Origin: Magnetovibrio sp.
GTDB taxonomy: Bacteria > Pseudomonadota > Alphaproteobacteria > Rhodospirillales > Casp-alpha2
Assembly: GCA_002690705.1 (NCBI GenBank)
Contig: NZFO01000008.1
Location: 170,273 to 234,272 of the forward strand
Direction: 5' to 3'
Length of the DNA stretch: 64,000 bases
Within the stretch, counting starts at the first letter, position 1. Each line of letters opens with the position of its first letter. This document shows positions 25,962-34,524 of the stretch, piece by piece. The position numbers and the translations under genes were made by a program. The notes below the pieces were generated by a model, which searched no databases, was not told the DNA's origin, and saw only the letters and a program-made list of their open reading frames with translations.

Positions 25962-27386
25962 ATGGCTTTAACCCGCAGCTTCGATACAGTTTTATCGGCA
26001 GTCGGAGCAACAATATGCATCTCGATTTTAGCTTGGGCGGTTTCTAACAGCGAAACCGCTATGCTGGATTCTACAGGCATCGTCTTATATTATTTAATCC
26101 CTGGAGGGCTTGCTGTAGGGTTTTGTGCATCCTTGGCACTTTCCCAGACGATACGTATCCTATACATTTTGCTAGTTAGCGCCGTAGCAGGCGGACTCTA
26201 CATGACTGAGCTGTACTTGGTCCAATACAAACCAATTGAGAATTCTGTTACAATAGCCGCAAAATTAGCCGGACGGCCAGTTGATCCTCGTTCGAGGTTA
26301 GAAGTCGTTGAACAAATGCGACAATTGGAGCCTCAGACCTTCCCATTAATGACACAACTAGGATTCATGTGGTCAGCGCGTAAGGCTGAAATTTCAGGGG
26401 GAAATTGGCCTTTAACGATAAAAGGCCGGCAAGTCGGTGCAATCGGTACCGTTGCTTTAGCTAATATAGTCCAGTGTAACGAAAGCGGCAGCTATGTCAT
26501 GTATAAGAGCGATCGGTTCGGCTTCAATAACCCCGATTATGTTTGGGATATGAAACAAATTGACTCGATAATGGTTGGTGACTCTTTTGGACTTGGAAAT
26601 TGCGTCCCCTTACAGCAACAAATTGCCAATCAATTACGCGGAAAAGGTGTTGGAACGATAAACTTAAGTGGCGCACCAGCTGGGCCTTTGAGCTATCTCG
26701 CAGCGCTTCAAGAATATGCAGTAATGATGCAACCAGAGACCGTTATATGGCTATACTATGAAAACGATCTAGTCGACCTCGCAGAGGAAAAAAAATTTAA
26801 TGCGTACATGGAGCGTACAATCACTAATCAACCTGTGGGACTTATTCAGCATCAAACTGCCATAGATAAGTCCATCCGTGAACTCGTCGAAAAGGAAATA
26901 TTAGAATTTCGTATGACTGAGACCACAGAGAAACCTAGAAAAAAAAATAAATCTTCGATTATGGATTTTTTGTTATTACGAACTATCCGAAATGAGTTAC
27001 AGCTTTATTTTCGTAAACCCGGCCATGACTTCCAGTTGTTTAAGAGAACTCTCTCCCAGGCAAATATGTTGATTAAATCATGGGGTGGCAGACTCTTATT
27101 CGTCTCCCTTCCGAATTCAGCGCGATATTTGCAGGCCCCATTTTGGTTTCGCAACGACACTTGGGTGCGCAACCGTGTACTAAACATTGTGAAGAGCTTG
27201 GGTGTGGACTCATTGGATATAGATCCAGTTTTTGCACGCCATCCAAATCCTCATGAACTTATGTATTTTCCAGGGTCACATTACTCAGGTAAGGGATATG
27301 AAATCGTCGCTGAATCTATCCTCAAGGCCGTCAGTCCAAATTCAACAAACCTTAAAAGCAACCGCGAGAGAAAACATGACCAATAA
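25962..27386 (+). CDS. Membrane-anchored SGNH-hydrolase-like protein (paralogue of 35555)
   Basis: The 474-residue protein has three hydrophobic segments within the first 90 residues. An extracytoplasmic SGNH domain follows, with GDSFG at 206-210 as the nucleophile block, a GAPAGP block, WLYYENDLVDL with an END pattern, and FPGSHYSGKGY at about 436-446 carrying the last histidine. Such proteins act as esterases or as O-acyltransferases on exported glycans. A protein of the same layout is encoded at 35555. It overlaps the next gene by 11 bases. Confidence 0.7.
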   Translation: MALTRSFDTVLSAVGATICISILAWAVSNSETAMLDSTGIVLYYLIPGGLAVGFCASLALSQTIRILYILLVSAVAGGLYMTELYLVQYKPIENSVTIAAKLAGRPVDPRSRLEVVEQMRQLEPQTFPLMTQLGFMWSARKAEISGGNWPLTIKGRQVGAIGTVALANIVQCNESGSYVMYKSDRFGFNNPDYVWDMKQIDSIMVGDSFGLGNCVPLQQQIANQLRGKGVGTINLSGAPAGPLSYLAALQEYAVMMQPETVIWLYYENDLVDLAEEKKFNAYMERTITNQPVGLIQHQTAIDKSIRELVEKEILEFRMTETTEKPRKKNKSSIMDFLLLRTIRNELQLYFRKPGHDFQLFKRTLSQANMLIKSWGGRLLFVSLPNSARYLQAPFWFRNDTWVRNRVLNIVKSLGVDSLDIDPVFARHPNPHELMYFPGSHYSGKGYEIVAESILKAVSPNSTNLKSNRERKHDQ

Positions 27387-28377
27387 AAACTGGCACGTTC
27401 TTGTAACCGGGGGAGCTGGATATGTTGGAAGTGCGCTGGTCCCTAAACTTATTGAAGCGGGTCATAAAGTCACAGTCCTCGACCTCTATCTCTATGGCGA
27501 TAATGTGTTTGCAGATCTTCATGACAATCCTAATCTCAAGCAAATACGCGGTGACTTGCGTGACAAGCAAGAAGTGGTCAAGGCATTAGAAGGATGCAAC
27601 GCTGTCATACATCTAGCTTGCATTTCAAATGATCCATCTTACGACCTCAATCCAAAACTTGCGAAATCAATAAATTTTGATGCCTTCCGTCCACTCGTCC
27701 TTGCGGCCAAGAGCGTTGGAGTAGAGAGGTTCGTATACGCCTCCTCATCCAGTGTCTATGGCATTAAGAGAAACCCTGAGGTAACCGAGGACCTTCCCTT
27801 GGAACCCTTGACTGATTACTCAAAGTATAAAGCGTTGTGCGAGACCATTCTGCAGGAGGAGCGAGAGCCCGGCTTCGTTACAATAACAATCCGACCCTCG
27901 ACAGTTTGTGGTTACGCGCCACGTCTTCGATTAGACCTAACAGTCAATATTTTAACCAACCACGCTATAAATAATGGAAAAATAACGGTATTTGGTGGCA
28001 AACAAAAGCGTCCAAATATACATATAAACGACATGGTTAACCTATACCTTCACGTCATGACACTTCCCGATATTCAAATCGATGGACAAATTTTTAATGC
28101 GGGTTGGGAAAACTTTGAAGTGGGTGAAATTGCTGAGATGGTTAAAAACGTACTGGGTAGAAGCGTCAAGATTGAAACAACACCCTCCGATGATAATAGA
28201 TCGTATCATATTTCATCTGAGAAGATGCAACGCGAATTGGGTTTTGTACCAACCCACACAATTGAAGATGCGGTTCGGGACTTAGAGGCCGCGTTCACGG
28301 CGGGCAAGGTTCCAAATCCCATGGACGACCCTAGATATTTTAACATTAGGTTAATGCAAAAAGTAGATCTAAAATAG
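27376..28377 (+). CDS. NAD-dependent epimerase/dehydratase (extended SDR)
   Basis: The 333-residue protein starts MTNKNWHVLVTGGAGYVGS, giving the dinucleotide-binding turn at 11-19. The catalytic pair lies in YSKYK at about 152-156, and NAGWENFEVGEIAEM and HISSEKMQRELGF follow. The ATG at 27376 is chosen over a longer open frame because GAGAG precedes it and the sugar-epimerase fold begins there. It overlaps the SGNH gene by 11 bases. With the HAD phosphatase and APH-like kinase that follow, it belongs to the transketolase/transaldolase sugar set. Confidence 0.85.
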   Translation: MTNKNWHVLVTGGAGYVGSALVPKLIEAGHKVTVLDLYLYGDNVFADLHDNPNLKQIRGDLRDKQEVVKALEGCNAVIHLACISNDPSYDLNPKLAKSINFDAFRPLVLAAKSVGVERFVYASSSSVYGIKRNPEVTEDLPLEPLTDYSKYKALCETILQEEREPGFVTITIRPSTVCGYAPRLRLDLTVNILTNHAINNGKITVFGGKQKRPNIHINDMVNLYLHVMTLPDIQIDGQIFNAGWENFEVGEIAEMVKNVLGRSVKIETTPSDDNRSYHISSEKMQRELGFVPTHTIEDAVRDLEAAFTAGKVPNPMDDPRYFNIRLMQKVDLK

Positions 28378-28408
28378 TGCCACAGCAGAAGTAGCGAGTA
28401 CAAAAAGA

Positions 28409-29020
28409 ATGCGGGTAGGAATTGATTTTGATAATACCATCGCCGGGTATGATGAAGTTTTCCACAAGGCCGCAAGTGGTCAAGGTCTTCTGCCCCCAGA
28501 TACGCCTGTTTCAAAAAGAGCCGTGAGGGACACGATCCGTAACCGTCCAGACGGAGACTTGAGGTGGCAACAACTCCAAGGTTACGCCTATGGACAAGGA
28601 ATCCATCATGCCACTCTGTTTTCTGGATTCAGACAATTTGTCCAATTTTGCAACAATTCAAAAATTCCCACTTTTATTGTTAGTCATAAAACCGTTTACA
28701 GTCATTACGACCATACCAAGGTAAACCTCCGAGCAGCCGCAAAATCATGGATGAAAAGCAAGGGGTTTTTTGACCCAAATGGCATGAAATTTTCTAAGGA
28801 TCATATTTTTTTCGAACCAACGAGGTGCGCAAAAATCAATAAAATACGAGACCTCGATTGCACCTTCTTTATTGATGATCTTAAAGAAATTTTCCTTGAA
28901 CCCAATTTTCCCAGCAGGACTAAGGGGTTACTGTTTTCGAGAGATCGAATGGAGCCAAATGATTGTGCTTATTCAATTTTTCAAAATTGGGCTGAAATAC
29001 AGGCACACATTTTTGGATAA
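28409..29020 (+). CDS. HAD-superfamily phosphatase-like protein
   Basis: The 203-residue protein has the HAD motif I GIDFDNTIAGYD (aspartates at about 5 and 7), a threonine/serine motif II in FIVSHKT near 90, and a motif IV FIDDLKE near 155-161. These residues support phosphatase or phosphotransfer activity on a small sugar phosphate. The insert between motif I and II is large (about 80 residues), suggesting a cap domain. Its 3' end overlaps the start region of the next gene. Confidence 0.75.
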   Translation: MRVGIDFDNTIAGYDEVFHKAASGQGLLPPDTPVSKRAVRDTIRNRPDGDLRWQQLQGYAYGQGIHHATLFSGFRQFVQFCNNSKIPTFIVSHKTVYSHYDHTKVNLRAAAKSWMKSKGFFDPNGMKFSKDHIFFEPTRCAKINKIRDLDCTFFIDDLKEIFLEPNFPSRTKGLLFSRDRMEPNDCAYSIFQNWAEIQAHIFG

Positions 29021-30056
29021 CGTCTTCGCCAAAAATACAAACCATATTTCTGCATTAGCGGAGCGCATTCTTGGTCAATCCGTCTCTGACGTTACGCCAG
29101 TTTTACGCGGCAGAAACAGCCAAGTTTACAGGATTGTATGTAAGAAAAAAATTTATGCGGTTAAAATTTATCCACAAATCAAAACGGATGCCCGAGATAG
29201 AATTGGCGCTGAATTTACTGGCTTATTGTTTCTTCATAGAGCTGGCGTTGGCCCAATTCCAAAACCTATCGGCCAAATACGGAAATCAAATTGCGCCATT
29301 TATGAATGGGTAAATGGGGCGCCAGTCAAATCGATAACTAAAAGCGATATCGACGCCGCTATATCTTTTATCTGTGACCTTCATAAAATAAGAACTGCGC
29401 CGGGGGCGATGAGAATTCGTCCAGCTTCTGAAGCCTGCCTGTCCGGTATGGACGTGGAGACTCAAATCGAATTACGCTTTCAAAATTTAAAACAGACGGC
29501 CCGTGAAAATACAAAATTAGAGAACTACCTTGATGGTTTATTTGCGCCTGCGTTTAAAAAAATCAGTTTGGCTTCAAAACGAGCTTATTTTAGTGCTGGA
29601 CTTGATTTCTCAAGGCCAATCAAACTGAAACAAAAGACCTTAAGCCCATCAGATTTTGGATTTCATAATGCCATAAAACAGCAAAATAATAGTCTGGTGT
29701 TTATGGATTTTGAATATTTTGGATGGGATGACCCTGTGAAGCTTACCTGTGATTTTTTATTGCATCCTGCGATGAAGATCAGTAATCCCCTCAAACGACG
29801 GTTTTTAAGAGGGGCGTTTAACGTGTTTGATGCCGATAAAACCTTCCGTGTCCGGACAGCCGCTCTTTTCCCATTATATGGACTAAGATGGTGCATGATT
29901 TTGCTAAACGAGTTTAACGCAAACCATTGGAAAAAGCGCGTTCATGCCGGCACCAGTTTCAATCAAACGACCGCACAATCGCGGCAATTAGTTAAAGCTG
30001 AGAAGTTGCTTTTTAGACTGCACGAGCATCACGGAATATTTACTGATGGAAACTGA
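29013..30056 (+). CDS. APH/choline-kinase-like phosphotransferase
   Basis: From the TTG at 29013 the protein has 347 residues with a kinase-like fold. LRGRNSQVYRIVCKKKIYAVKIYP is a nucleotide-binding start with the ATP lysine, CAIYEWVNGAP is the hinge, LSPSDFGFHNAI the catalytic loop with its aspartate, and FMDFEYFGWDDP the metal-binding segment. It would phosphorylate a sugar or amino alcohol. The start is uncertain: an ATG at 28959 has a good GGAG but would overlap the HAD gene by 62 bases, while 29013 overlaps by 8. It sits between the phosphatase and the transketolase. Confidence 0.75.
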   Translation: MDNVFAKNTNHISALAERILGQSVSDVTPVLRGRNSQVYRIVCKKKIYAVKIYPQIKTDARDRIGAEFTGLLFLHRAGVGPIPKPIGQIRKSNCAIYEWVNGAPVKSITKSDIDAAISFICDLHKIRTAPGAMRIRPASEACLSGMDVETQIELRFQNLKQTARENTKLENYLDGLFAPAFKKISLASKRAYFSAGLDFSRPIKLKQKTLSPSDFGFHNAIKQQNNSLVFMDFEYFGWDDPVKLTCDFLLHPAMKISNPLKRRFLRGAFNVFDADKTFRVRTAALFPLYGLRWCMILLNEFNANHWKKRVHAGTSFNQTTAQSRQLVKAEKLLFRLHEHHGIFTDGN

Positions 30057-30066
30057 GGTAGAACTG

Positions 30067-30900
30067 ATGACGCGGGCAGCGCAACTTAGCGCATTAGATA
30101 AACGCTCCATGCAACTGCGCGGACTTGTAGTTCGAGCCTTAGTCGGAGGAGGGCGGGGACACATTGGATCTTCGATGTCATTAATCGAGATATTACGGGT
30201 GTTTTATGATGATATATTGCGGGTACGTGCTGGGGACCCAACATGGGCCGACCGAGACCGGTTTATTCTCAGCAAGGGCCATGGTTGCCTCGCACAATAC
30301 GCCCTTCTGGCTGATAAAGGCTTTTTTTCTATAGAGGAGCTTGACCATTTTTGCCGCCAATCGAGTTTTCTTGGAGGTCATCCAGAATTTGGAAAAGTTC
30401 CAGGCGTTGAAGCGTCTACCGGCGCATTGGGTCATGGCCTGTCCATCGGGCTTGGAATGGCCTTGGCTGCACGCATGAAGAAAGCTGCGTGGCAGGTGTA
30501 TGTTGTTCTGGGTGATGGCGAAATAAATGAGGGGTCAGTTTGGGAAGCTGCCATGAGTGCTGGAAAACACAATTTGGATAATCTGACAGCAGTGATCGAT
30601 TATAATAAGATCCAATCTTACGGGTTTACTGAGAATGTTCAGCCGCTTGAACCTCTAGCTGATAAATGGCGTTCTTTTGGATTTTCTGCGACCGCAATCA
30701 ACGGTCACGACGTAAATGCTCTTCGTCAATTACTTAGCAGTTTACCAATACAAAAAGGGCGGCCAACCGCTATAATCTGTCATACCGTGAAAGGTAAGGG
30801 CGTTTCATTCGCTGAGAATAACCCCTCATGGCATCATAAATCGAACCTACCGCCGGATCAAGTTGCAGAAATATATGACGCTTTGGAGCGCAAGACGTGA
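30067..30900 (+). CDS. Transketolase, N-terminal (thiamine diphosphate-binding) subunit
   Basis: The 277-residue protein has GGRGHIGSSMSLIEIL, LSKGHGCLAQYALLADKG, and the thiamine diphosphate motif GDGEINEGSVWEAA through NLTAVIDYNK. The pyrimidine and transketolase C-terminal domains are on the next gene, so the enzyme is split into two subunits. It would transfer a two-carbon ketol unit. The ATG at 30067 follows a GAGG at 8 bases; an ATG 21 bases upstream is possible. It overlaps the next gene by 4 bases (GTGA). Confidence 0.93.
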   Translation: MTRAAQLSALDKRSMQLRGLVVRALVGGGRGHIGSSMSLIEILRVFYDDILRVRAGDPTWADRDRFILSKGHGCLAQYALLADKGFFSIEELDHFCRQSSFLGGHPEFGKVPGVEASTGALGHGLSIGLGMALAARMKKAAWQVYVVLGDGEINEGSVWEAAMSAGKHNLDNLTAVIDYNKIQSYGFTENVQPLEPLADKWRSFGFSATAINGHDVNALRQLLSSLPIQKGRPTAIICHTVKGKGVSFAENNPSWHHKSNLPPDQVAEIYDALERKT

Positions 30901-31826
30901 GAAAAGCATGTCTCAACTCTATTTTTGAATTGGCGCAAATGGATGAAAGGGTCGTATTTATAGGATCGGATCTCGGCCCCGGCACCTTAGATGAGTTCCG
31001 CCACGAAATACCTGATCGGTTTTTCATGGAGGGTATCTCTGAGCAAAACGTTATCGGTATGGCCGCAGGAATGGCGATGGAGGGTTATATCCCATTTGTT
31101 AATACTATAGCTACTTTTCTCTCGCGGCGGTGCTACGAACAAGTTGCCATGGACCTGTGTTTGCATAATCTTCCCGTGCGGCTAGTAGGAAATGGGGGCG
31201 GACTGGTGTATGCGCCGCTAGGCCCGACTCATTTAGCTATCGAAGATATCGCTATTATGCGTGCACTTCCGAATATGAGTGTCGTTTCTCCATGTGATGC
31301 CGAGGAAATGCGGCGCTTCATCCCCAGCACTTTGGAGCACCCTGGCCCGATTTACATCCGGCTTGCAAAGGGGGGTGATGAAATAATTACCAGCCCTGTC
31401 AACAATTTTCAAATCGGCCGAGCTGTTGTAATGCGTGAGCCAAGAAAGGTTGTAATTATCAGCACAGGCATTATGACCCAGCGTGCATTGAAGGCAGCCG
31501 AAATCCTCAAGGCCGAAGATGTCGAGTGTGGGGTAATCCATATGCATACCGTAAAGCCTCTTGACTTCGACGCATTAGCGTATGCCGCTCAGAAGGCTAA
31601 GATCATCGTTACTGTAGAAGAACACTTAATGACGGGAGGACTGGGGAGCGCTGTGACCGATTATCTCGCCTCAGCTCACTGGGAGCGGTTCCCAATGATT
31701 AAAAAGATGGGAATCCCGGACGTTTTTCCTGGAGAATACGGCTCACAAGACAGCTTGCTCCAGTCATTTGATTTGACGTCGGAGAGCATCGCTGCGGCAG
31801 TTCGCAGCTCCATGGTTGAAAACTAA
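30897..31826 (+). CDS. Transketolase, C-terminal subunit
   Basis: The 309-residue protein starts at GTG and has the pyrimidine-binding domain (GSDLGPGTLDEF, MEGISEQNVIGMAAGMAMEGY with the catalytic glutamate). The C-terminal domain has IISTGIMTQRALKAAEIL and TVEEHLMTGGLGSAV. It pairs with the gene at 30067 to form one thiamine enzyme. Split transketolases like this occur in secondary and surface-sugar clusters; the acceptor sugar is unknown. Confidence 0.93.
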   Translation: MRKACLNSIFELAQMDERVVFIGSDLGPGTLDEFRHEIPDRFFMEGISEQNVIGMAAGMAMEGYIPFVNTIATFLSRRCYEQVAMDLCLHNLPVRLVGNGGGLVYAPLGPTHLAIEDIAIMRALPNMSVVSPCDAEEMRRFIPSTLEHPGPIYIRLAKGGDEIITSPVNNFQIGRAVVMREPRKVVIISTGIMTQRALKAAEILKAEDVECGVIHMHTVKPLDFDALAYAAQKAKIIVTVEEHLMTGGLGSAVTDYLASAHWERFPMIKKMGIPDVFPGEYGSQDSLLQSFDLTSESIAAAVRSSMVEN

Positions 31827-31837
31827 GAGTTTATTCT

Positions 31838-32650
31838 GTGACAAGAAATTCATTCCACCTCCCAGAGGATGTTAGTTTATCTGAAGAATTCCTTCGGAAC
31901 GGTTATGTAATTTTGCGCACTGAGTCGGAAGATGAGCTCGCTCGCATGCAAAACTTTGTGGCTTGCTATGCAGCCACTAAGCTCGGGTTGGCCGAACCGC
32001 ATAATGCCCAATCTTTTTTAGACAACATTGCTGACCACATTAGCGTCGACAAACTCAATGATTTTCGTTTAGATCTAATTGATGTTATGAATGCACAAGC
32101 ATGGATGCGTCCTTTATATCTATCGCTAGCCCGGAGCGCGATTAATAATATCGTGGGTAACGAATTATCCATGCAACGCCGGATCAATTTAAGTATTCAA
32201 ATACCTGACGATGATAGCTCGCTACTGCCCGTCCATGCTGACGTATGGTCTGGAGACTCGCCATTTGAAGTCGTCCTTTGGGTGCCTCTCGTGGATTGCG
32301 CCAGTACCAAGTCGATGTATCTGATGCCTCCTCGCGAAGACAGGGAGATACAAGCGCAGCTCGCCGCCTTTAATAGCAAAAGTAGCGAGGATCTCTTCGC
32401 AGCTATTGAACCATTTGCAAAATTTTTAGAGGTGCCTTTTGGGCATGTCCTTTTATTTAGCCAGACGCTTATGCATGGTAATCGCGTAAACATTGAAAGA
32501 AAAACGCGGTGGTCTATGAACTGCCGGTTTAAAAGTGTTTTCTCTCCTTACGCCGACAAGAAATTGGGTGAGTTTTTCGAACCCGTTACGCTTCGCGCTA
32601 ATACTCGCTTTGCAATGCAATACGAGTTACCCAGAAATTTCGATGAGTGA
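31838..32650 (+). CDS. 2OG-Fe(II) oxygenase of the sporadic carbohydrate cluster type
   Basis: The 270-residue protein starts at GTG. H133 and D135 (VHADVW) with H213 (LMHGNRV) form a likely iron-binding facial triad, and an arginine about 10 residues later (KTRWSMN) could bind 2-oxoglutarate, as in phytanoyl-CoA-dioxygenase-like enzymes. I recognise the overall pattern as the 'sporadic carbohydrate cluster 2OG-Fe(II) oxygenase' family known from Leptospira; this is recalled, not searched. It would hydroxylate or oxidise a sugar intermediate. It lies just after the split transketolase and overlaps the next gene by 8 bases. Confidence 0.75.
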   Translation: MTRNSFHLPEDVSLSEEFLRNGYVILRTESEDELARMQNFVACYAATKLGLAEPHNAQSFLDNIADHISVDKLNDFRLDLIDVMNAQAWMRPLYLSLARSAINNIVGNELSMQRRINLSIQIPDDDSSLLPVHADVWSGDSPFEVVLWVPLVDCASTKSMYLMPPREDREIQAQLAAFNSKSSEDLFAAIEPFAKFLEVPFGHVLLFSQTLMHGNRVNIERKTRWSMNCRFKSVFSPYADKKLGEFFEPVTLRANTRFAMQYELPRNFDE

Positions 32651-33056
32651 CGTTTGCAAATTAAGAGGGTACGTATCAAGCCGCCCCTTTCTCGGTGAGA
32701 GGGTTCCCCAACACGTTCAAAACCTCGTAATTCGAGATTACTGCGGAAAAGCTGGCTTTCCTTATCTTTTGAGTAGCACTGAATACGCAATGCCCGGATG
32801 TTTTATTATATTACGCCAATTAATGAACGAACTTACACGAGGTAATGGAATAGCCACTTATAGCCTTTTTATGCTCCCTAAAGCCGCCTACCAGCGACTT
32901 CAAATCTATACTAGCATCATCAATTCGGGGGCCAGCTTACATGCTGCTTTAGAGGGGCTATCGATATACACAAGTGACGACATCGAAAGAGTCGAAGACC
33001 TGTGGAGTGTGCAAAAAATTATGCATTTATGTCCTCAAAGCGTCATTATGAAATAG
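32643..33056 (+). CDS. Sporadic carbohydrate cluster protein, LIC12192-like
   Basis: The 137-residue protein has no catalytic motif that I know. It starts MSDVCKLRGYVSSRPFLGERV and contains LSSTEYAMPGCFIILRQL and IATYSLFMLP segments. The length, wording and position directly after the 2OG-Fe(II) oxygenase fit the uncharacterised LIC12192 family, from memory. The ATG at 32643 overlaps the oxygenase stop; a longer open frame from 32535 would only translate the oxygenase gene out of frame. It is the last gene before a terminator-like hairpin. Confidence 0.7.
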   Translation: MSDVCKLRGYVSSRPFLGERVPQHVQNLVIRDYCGKAGFPYLLSSTEYAMPGCFIILRQLMNELTRGNGIATYSLFMLPKAAYQRLQIYTSIINSGASLHAALEGLSIYTSDDIERVEDLWSVQKIMHLCPQSVIMK

Positions 33057-33100
33057 GGTTGAGCGCGAGCGTTGATGTAAAAACCCTGTTTTTATTTTTT
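33055..33100 (+). terminator. Likely rho-independent terminator
   Basis: AGGGTT at 33055-33060 pairs with AACCCT at 33082-33087, with an inner CGC/GCG pair in the loop, and a T-rich run GTTTTTATTTTTT follows at 33088-33100. It lies right at the stop of the LIC12192-like gene and before a convergent minus-strand gene. Confidence 0.55.
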
Positions 33101-33112
33101 CATAGCCCTGAT

Positions 33113-34195
33113 TTATAATTTAGGTATCTGGATTTTATAATGGGGTCTACGAGCTAAAATTGGTTTTTCAATTACTCTGTAAAAGACATACGCAAACAAG
33201 ACCACAACGACGCAATAGACGGTCAACGACAGACTTAAATCTAGACCCGGTAACATGGGAATAAAACTGAGAACGATAGAGTGAAAAAGATAAATTGAAT
33301 AGGACGCTTGACCAAATCCTGAGCAAAACCTTGAAAATATTTTCGGTCGCATAGAAGCACGAGAATCAATTGTGTATAATGCCGTCACCGTACAAATACC
33401 AAATCCCGCTGATGCATAAAGAAACCCATCTTTCCAAACGTCCTGATCTGCATTCGTAATCTGGTTAGCAAGCAGAAACGCAATCATAAAAAAGATGACT
33501 GCAGAAGCCGTAGTAATTATCACATGGATTTTTTGCAGCTTTAAAATAAGTATGTAGGCGATAAATCCATATGCGATTGAGTCTAAGCGGAAAACAACGA
33601 CACGCCGAACATTCTCACCCCAAGAATTTTGGTCTGCAAAAAAATACCGGCACAATGCAATGACCGATATGATCATTAAAGCAGAGATCATATATTTTTC
33701 TCCAAATGCAAAGTCATGTTTCTTAAATATTTTTTTATGTAAAAAATATAATAAGGCTGGGAAAAGTATATAAAACCATTCCTCGACCGAGAGGCTCCAT
33801 GCCACAAAAAAATAATCTTGAGACAAATGTTGACTGAAAAAGTTTTGAACATAGAACGCATATAAAAAAAAGTCTGCCAACCGTACTTCAGAGAAAGCCA
33901 AAGATGCGCAAACCAGAGCTATTAAATATGGGGGAATTGTCCTCATCCAACGCCGTATCAAAAAGGTTTTAATATTTGTGCGAAAGTTCTTCTGCGCGAT
34001 ACAAGTAATAATTTGTGGTGCCAGAACGAAACCACTCAGAACAAAAAATAATTCTACTGAGATTACCGATATCTGCGAGGCAATCGAGTTCAGAGGATCT
34101 TGACTTAAAAAAAAATGGCTCACCGCGACAGATAGCGCTGCAACACCGCGCAACAGGTCCAACGATTCAATACGGGATTTTAAATCTGTATTCAT
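33113..34195 (-). CDS. Acyltransferase 3 family (OafA/NodX-like) membrane protein
   Basis: The 360-residue protein has about ten membrane spans and the family start LDLLRGVAALSVAVSHF (12-28) with the conserved arginine and histidine. RRWMRTIPPYL and a SLSVEEWFYILFP segment near 135 follow. These proteins O-acetylate or otherwise acylate surface glycans at the inner membrane. It is the only minus-strand gene in the 9850-64000 stretch, so it probably has its own promoter and may be a separate insertion. Confidence 0.9.
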   Translation of the reverse strand: MNTDLKSRIESLDLLRGVAALSVAVSHFFLSQDPLNSIASQISVISVELFFVLSGFVLAPQIITCIAQKNFRTNIKTFLIRRWMRTIPPYLIALVCASLAFSEVRLADFFLYAFYVQNFFSQHLSQDYFFVAWSLSVEEWFYILFPALLYFLHKKIFKKHDFAFGEKYMISALMIISVIALCRYFFADQNSWGENVRRVVVFRLDSIAYGFIAYILILKLQKIHVIITTASAVIFFMIAFLLANQITNADQDVWKDGFLYASAGFGICTVTALYTIDSRASMRPKIFSRFCSGFGQASYSIYLFHSIVLSFIPMLPGLDLSLSLTVYCVVVVLFAYVFYRVIEKPILARRPHYKIQIPKL

Positions 34196-34524
34196 GTCTC
34201 AAACAACATTTATATTAAAGCCTTTGTTTGACAACAAGTTAATCCTGATAGGCAGCATGTAAACCATATCGGTTCGTTTATGGGGCCATCAACAACCGTT
34301 GTGTTAAACAAATAGACAAATTCGTTGACTGCCTAAATGAAAAGCTGTTTGCTATGAGCTGGAAGACCGAATAGTGGGTTGCCTGCTCCTTATTTACTTT
34401 TTTTGCCCCACACAGAAAATATGAAAATTTTATCTATTTGGCAGACCGCTCTCTAAGCAGTGTGATTATCTTCTATTTTTTCTAGTGTTGTTAAGCGCAA
34501 AAATAATTGATGTAGGATTGTAAG
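34196..34524. other. Divergent intergenic region, 329 bases
   Basis: This AT-rich gap separates the minus-strand acyltransferase from the plus-strand methyltransferase. It must hold the acyltransferase promoter and could hold one for the downstream genes. I see no coding frame, strong hairpin or repeat. A perfect TTGACA occurs at 34228-34233 but has no acceptable -10 at the right distance. Confidence 0.6.

Noticed and set aside
27232..27375. Upstream extension of the SDR at 27376
   Set aside because: The extra 48 residues overlap the SGNH gene out of frame, while the dinucleotide-binding fold starts just after 27376.
22543..31826. Transaldolase and transketolase as central pentose-phosphate genes
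   Set aside because: They are embedded among epimerases, a sugar nucleotidyltransferase and an oxygenase, and the transketolase is split, as in secondary sugar clusters.
32535..32642. Upstream extension of the LIC12192-like gene
   Set aside because: It translates the oxygenase gene out of frame; the ATG at 32643 overlaps the oxygenase stop as expected for coupling.
34228..34233. Perfect TTGACA -35 box before the methyltransferase gene
   Set aside because: No acceptable -10 sequence is found 15 to 19 bases downstream, so no promoter is called.
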